Source of the DNA: an uncultured Anaerolineales bacterium
Lineage (GTDB): Bacteria > Chloroflexota > Anaerolineae > Anaerolineales > UBA11657
Length of the DNA stretch: 6,734 bases
Assembly: GCA_913031335.1 (NCBI GenBank)
Contig: CAJWGI010000073.1
Coordinates: 1 to 6,734 of the forward strand
Reading direction: 5' to 3'
This document shows positions 1 to 5,755 of the stretch, one piece after another. A model generated the notes under the pieces. The model had not been told where the DNA came from, did no database searches, and was given only the letters and a program-made list of their open reading frames with translations. The position numbers and the translations under genes are program-made. The first letter of the stretch is position 1. Each line of letters begins with the position of its first letter.

Positions 1-81
1 TTATACAAATGGCGCCAAGTGTTATTTGCGTGTACGGGGGCTGCGCTATTTTGGGGCTGGGGAACTGAGAAGAAGAATTGA
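1..81 (+). CDS. C-terminal tail of an upstream membrane protein (partial)
   Basis: The first frame is open from base 1 to a TGA at 79-81 and encodes 26 residues. A lysine/arginine-containing start (YKWRQ) is followed by a hydrophobic stretch (VLFACTGAALFWGWG) and a charged end (TEKKN). That pattern looks like a last transmembrane helix with a cytoplasmic tail, as in a membrane-anchored glycosyltransferase, flippase or polymerase. Its stop codon overlaps the TTG start of the radical SAM gene in the sequence TTGA, as expected for translationally coupled genes. Only the end of the gene is present, so neither family nor function can be assigned. That this is a real coding end is inferred from the overlap and the plausible protein; 26 codons alone are weak evidence. 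Confidence 0.5.
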   Translation, partial: LYKWRQVLFACTGAALFWGWGTEKKN

Positions 82-1610
82 CCCACGTCACTCTGGTTAG
101 ACCACCTCTATTAGTAACTAGAAACACGTTACAGGGGCCAATCACTCCACCCATCGGGCTAGCGTCTCTGGCTGCCAGTTTGATTCAAGCAGGTCATCAA
201 GTGACCATGGTGGATGCATTAGGTGAGGCCCCGAGAGAGGTGACCCCGCTTTTCAACGACACTGTCTTGGCGACGGGGCTGATTATTCCTGCAATTGTTG
301 AGCGGATTCCCCGGACTACTGATATGATAGGCGTTAGCGCCATGTTCTCTCAGGAGTGGCCCTACGTTCGTAAATTAATTGAAGCCATAAAGATAACATC
401 ACCTTCAGCTCCAATAATTGGAGGCGGGGAGCATTTTACTGCCCTGCCAGAGTTTGCGCTTCGCAGTTGCCAAGATATTGATTGTTGTGCACTGGGTGAG
501 GGTGAGGAGATTCTGATCGAGGCTGCTGAGCGAGTGCAAAGCGGTGAGAGCATGAGTGATGTTGGGGGCTTGGTGTTTCGCGACAATGGCAGGATCACTC
601 GTAATCTTCCCAGACAACGAATCAGGCAAATCGATGAGATCCCCTGGCCTGCTTGGGATCTGGCGCCAATCGAACAATATCTAGATCATGGTCTGGGCTA
701 TGGAGTTGACCGTGGCCGAAGCATGCCCATAGTAGCTACCCGAGGCTGTCCCTACGAATGCACGTTTTGTTCCAATCCGCTTATGTGGACTACACGATGG
801 CTGGCGCGAAAGCCGGAATTAGTACTTGACGAAATTGGAACATACATAAACAAATATGATGTAACAAACATAGATTTCTACGATCTCACCGCAATTATCA
901 AGAAGGATTGGATAGTGGCTTTTTGTGAACTCATTCTGTCACGCGGTCTCCAATTTACTTGGCAATTGCCTAGTGGGACCCGCTCAGAGGCTATTGACGA
1001 TGAAGTTGCTGCGCTGCTCCATGCGGCTGGGTGTCGCAACCTAACGTACGCTCCTGAAAGCGGCTCACCAAGAATACTGCGTCGAATAAAGAAACGGGTT
1101 GATCCCGATCGGATGCTTCATTCAATGCGTGGAGCGGTGAGAAATCGGTTGAACATAAAAACCAACACCATGATTGGCTTTCCCGATGAAACTCGCCGGG
1201 AGGTGTGGGAGACAATTCTGTACTCGTTGAAGATGGCATGGGTAGGCGTTCATGACACTTCAATCTCTATGTTTAGCCCCTATCCGGGGTCTGAGTTGTT
1301 CACGGAACTCTGCGAACGCAATAAAATCAGATTGAATGATGAGTACTTCCTGTCGCTTGCGTCTTATACTGACATAACAAAAACAGCAACTTGGGCCAAT
1401 AATTTGTCTAGCGCTGAGCTCGGTTTTCTTCGGTTACTTGGCCTCGCAGCATTCTATGGCACGCAATATTTGTTAAGGCCCTGGCGTTTGATCGGCACCT
1501 TGGTAAATCTCCTCTCTGATCGTGAGGAGTCACGGCTAGACAAGTCCTTGCGCGACTATATTGCGCGATCCCACAAAAAACAAGGTGGTCCACACACGTT
1601 AGGATCGTGA
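78..1610 (+). CDS. B12-binding-domain (class B) radical SAM protein
   Basis: This 510-residue protein has the architecture of cobalamin-dependent radical SAM enzymes. The N-terminal Rossmann-like B12-binding region (about 1-150) shows LVRPP at 6-10, GPITPPIGLASLAASL at 20-35 and GGGEH at 115-119, then ALGEGEE at 138-144. The radical SAM barrel follows, with the 4Fe-4S cluster motif CPYECTFC (C224, C228, C231), YAPESGS at 324-330, IGFPDET at 366-372 and PYPGSELF at 401-408. Residues about 410-510 form a helical C-terminal extension. I see no DxHxxG cobalamin-ligand motif, so B12 would bind without a protein histidine, as in several family members. The start is TTG at 78: an in-frame stop lies at 66-68, GAGAAG at 67-72 is a possible ribosome site, and TTGA overlaps the upstream stop. 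The family performs methylations and ring or carbon-skeleton rearrangements. The sugar-gene context suggests a polysaccharide, lipid or envelope substrate, but the reaction cannot be read from the sequence. Confidence 0.9.
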   Translation: MTHVTLVRPPLLVTRNTLQGPITPPIGLASLAASLIQAGHQVTMVDALGEAPREVTPLFNDTVLATGLIIPAIVERIPRTTDMIGVSAMFSQEWPYVRKLIEAIKITSPSAPIIGGGEHFTALPEFALRSCQDIDCCALGEGEEILIEAAERVQSGESMSDVGGLVFRDNGRITRNLPRQRIRQIDEIPWPAWDLAPIEQYLDHGLGYGVDRGRSMPIVATRGCPYECTFCSNPLMWTTRWLARKPELVLDEIGTYINKYDVTNIDFYDLTAIIKKDWIVAFCELILSRGLQFTWQLPSGTRSEAIDDEVAALLHAAGCRNLTYAPESGSPRILRRIKKRVDPDRMLHSMRGAVRNRLNIKTNTMIGFPDETRREVWETILYSLKMAWVGVHDTSISMFSPYPGSELFTELCERNKIRLNDEYFLSLASYTDITKTATWANNLSSAELGFLRLLGLAAFYGTQYLLRPWRLIGTLVNLLSDREESRLDKSLRDYIARSHKKQGGPHTLGS

Positions 1611-1695
1611 GCGGAGCGGGTGATTTGTAGAATTGTGGCGCTCTTTAGGCGATGCGCTGACAGCCTTGGGGCTGTTGGCATGATGGTCTACACTA
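1611..1695 (+). other. 85-base intergenic gap with a small hairpin
   Basis: This is the only gap between intact genes in the left half. It contains a perfect 6-bp inverted repeat, ACAGCC (1660-1665) and GGCTGT (1670-1675), around a TTGG loop, 20 bases before the next ATG. No run of T follows, so it is not a convincing intrinsic terminator. I find no good -35/-10 pair and no clear Shine-Dalgarno sequence before 1696. The hairpin could affect mRNA stability or translation of the next gene, or be chance. Confidence 0.3.
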
Positions 1696-2646
1696 ATGTC
1701 CTTCTGGAAAGATAAACGTGTTCTGGTAACTGGTGGAACCGGATTCATCGGTTCTCACTTAGTCGACCGTTTATTAGTGGAGGGGGCCGTTGTCCGCGTG
1801 TGTGGTCGGTCGCGCAGTTGTCGTGGTGAGGTCGAGTACCTGCGTGGTAATCTCATGTCAAGGGCATTCTCACAAAGGGCCTGTGAGGGACAAGAGGCTG
1901 TGTTTCACCTGGCAGCCAAGGTGGCGGGAGTTGGATATAACAGCAAGCACCCAGGCACCATTCTGCATGACAATGTTCCCGTAGGTTTAAACATTCTTGA
2001 AGCTGCGGTGAGTTGTGGGGTGGAACGCATCCTATTAGCAAGTTCTGCTTGTGTTTACAGCCGAGATAGCTCTGTGCCGACTCCAGAGACAGAAGGCTTT
2101 ATAGGTAATCCAGAACCTACAAATTTAGGTTATGGGTGGGCGAAAAGGTTTCTTGAAGTGCAAGCCCTGTGTTACGCCACGCAATATCCCATCAAGATTG
2201 CTTTGCCTCGCATGTACAATGCTTATGGTCCGCGCGATGATTTTTCGTGGGAAACCAGCCATGTGATCCCTGCCCTGATTCGTAAGGTTGTTGAAGGTGA
2301 TGATCCAATCAAGGTTTGGGGTGATGGTTCTCAGACACGTTCATTTCTGTATGTGTCTGACTTTGTCGAGGGATTGATGCTTGCCCTTGAACGATATCCG
2401 GAGTGTGATTCCATAAATATCGGCTCTGAAGAAGAGGTGACGATTTCTAATCTAATTGATCTCATTGTTAAGATTAGCGGTAGCCCGCTTTCTGTAAAGT
2501 TCGAGCATGACAAACCGCGGGGTCAACCACGTCGGATTGGGGATTATTCTAAGGCAAGAGAGGTTCTGGGGTTCGAAACCCGGGTAGGTCTTTCTGAAGG
2601 TTTGCGGCGCACGATCGCATGGTATCGTGATCAGCAAAGCGGATGA
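1696..2646 (+). CDS. NAD(P)-dependent GDP-sugar epimerase/reductase (GDP-L-fucose synthase / GDP-mannose 3,5-epimerase-like extended SDR)
   Basis: This 316-residue extended short-chain dehydrogenase acts on a nucleotide sugar in the cytoplasm. The cofactor motif is TGGTGFIGSH (12-21). HLAAKVAGVGYNSKHP (71-86) matches the AAKVGG segment of GDP-L-fucose synthases. The catalytic Tyr-Lys pair is Y146/K150 in YGWAK. SSAC (116-119) keeps the Ser-x-Cys pair (S117, C119) that both GDP-fucose synthase and GDP-mannose 3,5-epimerase use, the Cys serving in C3/C5 epimerisation. SHVIPALIRK (188-197) supplies H189, matching the second acid/base His of GDP-fucose synthase. PRMYNAYGPRDDF (171-183) and WGDGSQTRSF (208-217) are substrate-binding segments; the latter is closest to GDP-mannose 3,5-epimerase. 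Length is normal. The next gene starts inside its stop codon (ATGA). Combined epimerase/reductase activity on a GDP-4-keto-6-deoxy sugar fits best, but no gmd dehydratase is visible here, so an epimerase-only or other deoxysugar role remains possible. Confidence 0.85.
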   Translation: MSFWKDKRVLVTGGTGFIGSHLVDRLLVEGAVVRVCGRSRSCRGEVEYLRGNLMSRAFSQRACEGQEAVFHLAAKVAGVGYNSKHPGTILHDNVPVGLNILEAAVSCGVERILLASSACVYSRDSSVPTPETEGFIGNPEPTNLGYGWAKRFLEVQALCYATQYPIKIALPRMYNAYGPRDDFSWETSHVIPALIRKVVEGDDPIKVWGDGSQTRSFLYVSDFVEGLMLALERYPECDSINIGSEEEVTISNLIDLIVKISGSPLSVKFEHDKPRGQPRRIGDYSKAREVLGFETRVGLSEGLRRTIAWYRDQQSG

Positions 2647-3344
2647 ACAGGACTCTGGTTATCCTTACGCTCAATGAGATTGATGGTGTAAGCTCCATTG
2701 TCCCCCATTTGCCAAAGAGCATTGCGGACGAGATACTTGTTGTAGATGGCGGTTCAACAGATGGAACGGTTGAGTTTCTGTCTGAGCAAGGCATCTGCGT
2801 GGTTCAACAGGACGTGCCTGGTCGTGGCGAGGCCTTTCGAGTCGGAATTGAACACTCTGTAGGCGAGAACATAGTTTTCTTTAGCCCCGATGGTAACGAG
2901 GACGCAAATGATATTCCTGAGCTATTCCACTTATTAGAATCAGGTGCCGAAATAGCCATTGCATCCCGTTTCTTACCAGGCGCTGAGAACGAGGAAGATG
3001 GCAAGCCGCTGCCATTTCGAAAATGGGCCAATCAATCATTGTCGTGGATTGCGAACGTACTCTGGAATAGAAGTGGCAAAAAAGTTACCGACACCATTAA
3101 CGGTTTCAGGGGTTATAGGCGAGAAGCTTTCCTCTCCTTAAAGTCTGTCTCCCGGGGATTCACCATTGAATATGAAACTACCATAAACGCACTACAATCA
3201 GGCATGAGAATCGTAGAGATTCCTACTATAGAGGGCCAACGCATCGGTGGCAAGACTAAAGGCCCTTCATGGCCGACGGGCATCGCCTTTTTACGATTCA
3301 TCTTTTCTCAAATCTCCCGAGATATTCGCTCCGCATTTCTTTAA
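2643..3344 (+). CDS. family 2 glycosyltransferase, dolichyl/polyprenyl-phosphate mannose synthase-like
   Basis: This 233-residue GT-A fold glycosyltransferase would transfer a sugar from a nucleotide donor, by family analogy often to a polyprenyl phosphate. The N-terminal strand VILTLNE (6-12) and VVDGGSTDGT (33-42) form the nucleotide-binding start. FFSPDGNED (79-87) sits where the metal-binding DxD of DPM1-type enzymes normally lies (e.g. DADLSH); here D83 and D87 are the nearest acidic residues. SRFLPG (108-113), DTINGFRGYRREAF (150-163) and EIPTIEGQRIGGKTK (192-206) correspond to the conserved SRF, GFrxFrR and late Arg-containing segments. There is no C-terminal membrane domain, so it is of the short, soluble or peripheral type. 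Its ATG overlaps the stop of the epimerase gene by four bases, implying translational coupling. It could equally be a conventional polymer-assembling transferase; donor and acceptor are unknown. Confidence 0.85.
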   Translation: MNRTLVILTLNEIDGVSSIVPHLPKSIADEILVVDGGSTDGTVEFLSEQGICVVQQDVPGRGEAFRVGIEHSVGENIVFFSPDGNEDANDIPELFHLLESGAEIAIASRFLPGAENEEDGKPLPFRKWANQSLSWIANVLWNRSGKKVTDTINGFRGYRREAFLSLKSVSRGFTIEYETTINALQSGMRIVEIPTIEGQRIGGKTKGPSWPTGIAFLRFIFSQISRDIRSAFL

Positions 3345-3459
3345 TCCGGGCGCACATCCATCAGACGAGTTTCACGAATTGATGCCGATGCCTGGTTTCC
3401 CTATGCAGCCATCCATGCACCGCAATGGACGACCCCCAGTCATACTTAGCTCCCCCTGA
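3345..3459. other. non-coding start of the 339-base junction region
   Basis: I see no gene, RNA or terminator in this stretch. Translations in all + frames are short and look like no family. A TTGATG...17 bases...TATGCA arrangement near 3379-3407 resembles a promoter only loosely and is not called. The stretch lies between the AT-richer genes on the left and the GC-rich genes on the right. It may be decayed sequence left by exchange of the cluster's variable part. Confidence 0.4.
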
Positions 3460-3662
3460 CAGGGAATTCGGCTGGCCACCCATGCTGAGAAGTTCACAAC
3501 GAATCATACTACCCGTGCTTCTGGCAATGGTCAGGCTTTTATTGCCCTGTTGGGAGCGGAAGGGGCCCTGCGAGCGTTCGGGCCCGAGCGGCTGCGGCTG
3601 CGGAGTCCATGTCTGCCGAGATGCAGGAGATTGTCCGCGCGACGCTTTCTCTATCCAATTGA
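3460..3662 (+). pseudogene. possible frameshifted C-terminal remnant of a glycosyltransferase-like protein
   Basis: No intact gene covers this stretch, but two consecutive frames make a plausible protein end. From 3460, just after a TGA at 3457-3459, one frame runs to about 3573 and includes GNGQAFIALLGAEGALR. Shifting frame near 3570 continues as ASVRARAAAAAESMSAEMQE (from 3570), then IVRATLSLSN and a TGA at 3660-3662. Together this resembles the Ala/Arg-rich C-terminal helices of GT-B (family 4) glycosyltransferases (roughly 'ALIxLLxDxxLRxxxxxxARxxA'). There is no start codon region or catalytic domain, so only a 3' remnant would survive. The stop is in the same frame as, and 21 bases before, the next gene's ATG. 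The resemblance is by eye and the Ala runs could come from GC-rich DNA, so this is tentative. A sequencing error at the shift would not rescue a full gene because of the upstream stop. Confidence 0.3.
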
Positions 3663-3683
3663 GAGGTTGGTCTATTCGCTAGA

Positions 3684-4715
3684 ATGCTGCCCGCGATCAT
3701 CACTGTCGCCGCGCTGCTCGTAAGTTTCTTGGGCGTGGGCAAGATGAGGGGCTGGGCCGCTGAGCGCGGGCTGCTCGCCGTTCCCGGTGAGCGCAGCTCC
3801 CACCGGGTGGCGACCCCCACCGGCGGCGGGGCGGTCATCGCCGTAGTGGCAATCGCCGGTGTGGTGTGTGCATGGCTGCTGCGCCCTGATTGGGCCCGGC
3901 CCGGCCTGCCAGCTTTCCTGATCGTGGCTTTTCTCGTAGCGGTGGTGGGCTGGCTGGATGATATGTACACGCTGCCGGCCGGTCTGCGCTTCGGGGTGCA
4001 GGCTGTGGCGGCGCTAGTGATTATTCTCCGAGTGGGGGCATTCGAGAGCATCGCCCTGTTCGAACTTGGGGACCTTCCTCTTGGCTGGATCGGCTTCCCT
4101 TTGACTTTCCTCTGGGTGGTCGGCCTGATTAACGCTTTCAATTTCATGGATGGTATCGATGGAAATGCGGGCGGCATTGGCGCGGCGGCGGGCGCGATGT
4201 GGGCGCTGGTCGCCTGGAGGCTGGACCAGCCGCTGCTGACCACGCTCGGACTGTTGCTTTCCGCGGCTTGCCTCGGATTCCTCGGGCACAACTGGCAGCC
4301 GGCGCGGATCTTCATGGGAGACGTGGGTAGCACTTTCCTCGGGGTGACATTCGCGGCTATGCCGCTTCTGGCGTTGCAGGGCTCGGGGGACGCGCGTCTG
4401 CCCGTAGTGGGCGCGCTGCTGCTGGCGCCCTGCATTTGGGACGCGGCTTTCACGTTTCTGAGGAGAATCTTCCAGGGCGAACCGCCCTTTCAGGCGCATC
4501 GCACGTATCTTTATCAGCGTCTGGCGAGCAGCGGATATCCGCATCGGGTTGGCGCCGGGTTTTACCTGTTGCTGACACTGGCAACGGGCCTGTGTGGCTG
4601 GTTATACCTGACGGCGGGCGGCAGGTGGGGCTGGCAGCTCTTAGTGCTGGTCGTTTTTGTACTGGCGGTCCAGGTGGCGGTTGTGCGCTTTGCTGAACGC
4701 GGGCGGCCGGCATGA
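3684..4715 (+). CDS. WecA/WbpL-type polyprenyl-phosphate N-acetylhexosamine-1-phosphate transferase
   Basis: This 343-residue integral inner-membrane enzyme has about 10-11 hydrophobic segments (e.g. 2-18, 49-66, 75-90, 100-118, 136-152, 183-200, 216-232, 238-256, 291-310, 317-336). The family moves a sugar-1-phosphate from a UDP-sugar to undecaprenyl phosphate, starting glycan assembly. Family marks in order: ERSSHRVATPTGGG (36-49), the Mg-binding DD pair D92-D93 in GWLDDM, NAFNFMDGIDG (150-160; D156, D159), ARIFMGDVGS (207-216; D213), and AHRTYLYQRL (271-280), the cytoplasmic HRxxxYQR motif of the WbpL subgroup. Length is normal and all catalytic Asp residues are present. Variations are Thr46 where an Arg is common (PTPRGGG) and Asn161 where GLA is usual after DG. 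The ATG at 3684 is the first in-frame start after the stop at 3660; no Shine-Dalgarno is obvious. Its stop overlaps the next gene as ATGA. The sugar specificity (GlcNAc, QuiNAc or FucNAc) cannot be read. Confidence 0.92.
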   Translation: MLPAIITVAALLVSFLGVGKMRGWAAERGLLAVPGERSSHRVATPTGGGAVIAVVAIAGVVCAWLLRPDWARPGLPAFLIVAFLVAVVGWLDDMYTLPAGLRFGVQAVAALVIILRVGAFESIALFELGDLPLGWIGFPLTFLWVVGLINAFNFMDGIDGNAGGIGAAAGAMWALVAWRLDQPLLTTLGLLLSAACLGFLGHNWQPARIFMGDVGSTFLGVTFAAMPLLALQGSGDARLPVVGALLLAPCIWDAAFTFLRRIFQGEPPFQAHRTYLYQRLASSGYPHRVGAGFYLLLTLATGLCGWLYLTAGGRWGWQLLVLVVFVLAVQVAVVRFAERGRPA

Positions 4716-5752
4716 CAACCGAAGCGCTGGAACGGTTGCTGAGAGGCAAGACCGTGCTGATTACCGGCGGCGGCGGCAGCATCGGGTTGGAGATTTGCCG
4801 CCAGGTGGCCGAGTGGAAACCTGCGCGGATCGTGTGCCTCGGCCGGCGGGAAGAAAAGTTAATCGCGGCGCGGGATGAGTTGCGGGCGCGGTCTCCGAAT
4901 GTTGACCTGGCAGCCGAGGTCTGCGATGTGCGCGAGCGTGGCCGGCTTGCGTCTGTTTTTACTACGCACCGCCCCACCATCGTTTTTCACGCAGCAGCCA
5001 AGAAAGACATACGCGATGCAGAAGCCCACCCGGCGGAGGCAGTGATGGTGAATGTGCAGGGAACAGTCAACGTGGTGGATTTGGCCCTGGCCAACGATAG
5101 CGCGAAACTCCTTTTCACGTCGTCCACCAAAGCCTTCCAGCCGGTGAGCGTGATGGGGGCCACCAAACGGCTGGGTGAGATGATTGTGGCGGCGGCGGCG
5201 GCGCGGAGCGGGAAGGCGTTCTTCACCGTGCGGTTGAGCAACATACTCAAGAGTAGCGGCGGCGTGCATGCTCTTTTCCGGCGGCAGATTGAGAGCGGGG
5301 GACCGTTGACGGTGACGCACCCGGATGCTGAGCGCACGTTCGTGAACGCGGATGAAGCAGCGCACTTGCTGCTGGAGGCGTTAGTCCTGGAGGCAAAAGG
5401 AAGCATCCTGGCGCTGGATGCAGGCGAAAAAACCAACATTGCCGAACTGGCGCGGCGCTTAATTGGCGCTTACGGGCGAGGGCAGCGCACGGGCGCAGAA
5501 ATCGAAATCGAATATGTGGGCCTACGCCGCGGCGAAAGGCTGGTGGAAGATATAACTCTCGATGGCAGGGAATGGCTACCCACCTCTAACGAAAAAATCC
5601 ATGTTGCCGGTCTTGACGGAGCCTCTGCGTCCGAAGCTGGTTTGGAGCATTCATTCCAAGAATTGGTTCTCCTCGCGCAGAGTGGGGATTCAGATGCTGT
5701 TTTGGAGCAGCTTCGAAAAACGGTGCCTGATTATTCGCCGGAAGCCCCATAA
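4712..5752 (+). CDS. CapD/WbpM/FlaA1-family nucleotide-sugar SDR without the membrane domain (putative UDP-GlcNAc 4,6-dehydratase or epimerase)
   Basis: This 346-residue cytoplasmic extended SDR corresponds to the catalytic half of CapD/WbpM; the N-terminal membrane region of the long family members is absent. The cofactor loop is TGGGGSIGLE (18-27). FHAAAKKD (92-99), MVNVQGTVNVVDLA (112-125), GGPLTVTHPDAERTF (196-210) and GLRRGERLVEDI (270-281) are all signature segments. In the active site K140 and the M148-x-x-x-K152 version of YxxxK (as in WbpM) are present. The residue before the Lys is Thr139 (SSTKA) where family members have Asp (STDKA; Asp132 in FlaA1). That Asp serves dehydration, so a canonical 4,6-dehydratase reaction is uncertain. 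Usual substrates are UDP-GlcNAc-type sugars, giving precursors of QuiNAc or FucNAc. It overlaps the upstream WecA-type gene (ATGA) and is three bases from the downstream one, so it likely supplies their sugar donor. The last 180 or so bases are less GC-rich than the rest of the gene. Confidence 0.88.
   Translation: MTTEALERLLRGKTVLITGGGGSIGLEICRQVAEWKPARIVCLGRREEKLIAARDELRARSPNVDLAAEVCDVRERGRLASVFTTHRPTIVFHAAAKKDIRDAEAHPAEAVMVNVQGTVNVVDLALANDSAKLLFTSSTKAFQPVSVMGATKRLGEMIVAAAAARSGKAFFTVRLSNILKSSGGVHALFRRQIESGGPLTVTHPDAERTFVNADEAAHLLLEALVLEAKGSILALDAGEKTNIAELARRLIGAYGRGQRTGAEIEIEYVGLRRGERLVEDITLDGREWLPTSNEKIHVAGLDGASASEAGLEHSFQELVLLAQSGDSDAVLEQLRKTVPDYSPEAP
5740..5744 (+). promoter_or_regulatory. 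possible ribosome binding site (GGAAG) for the second WecA-type gene
   Basis: GGAAG lies inside the end of the CapD-type gene, 11 bases before the ATG at 5756. The spacing is slightly long, and a second in-frame ATG at 5762 would be further still, so the site favours 5756. Coupling to translation of the preceding gene, which ends three bases earlier, may matter more. Confidence 0.35.
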
Positions 5753-5755
5753 TCC

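Noticed and set aside
3379..3407. Possible promoter (TTGATG, 17-base spacer, TATGCA) in the junction region
   Set aside because: Only about four and three of six positions match the sigma-70 consensus, and nothing else supports it.
3575..3590. Palindrome centred on TCGGGCCCGA as a terminator
   Set aside because: It has no loop and no following T-run, and lies over 200 bases after the preceding stop codon. It is better explained as GC-rich remnant coding sequence.
3425..3682. 85-codon + strand frame ending one base before the WecA-type start, with a hydrophobic stretch and several Cys residues (lipoprotein- or Cys-rich-peptide-like)
   Set aside because: The would-be lipobox has Pro right before the Cys, which is not allowed. 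The Cys/Gly residues arise from reading GCTGCG repeats out of frame, and another frame over the same bases gives a more protein-like end. A real small protein is not fully excluded.
3539..4453. Long 304-codon open frame on the - strand
   Set aside because: It lies almost wholly antisense to the WecA-type gene, whose motifs are unmistakable. The translation is rich in Ser, Ala, Pro, Thr and Arg with no recognisable domain, typical of a shadow frame in GC-rich DNA.
4450..5439. Several - strand open frames of 150-176 codons over the end of the first WecA-type gene and the CapD-type gene
   Set aside because: They are antisense to genes with clear family motifs, overlap one another in different frames and show no domain-like sequence.
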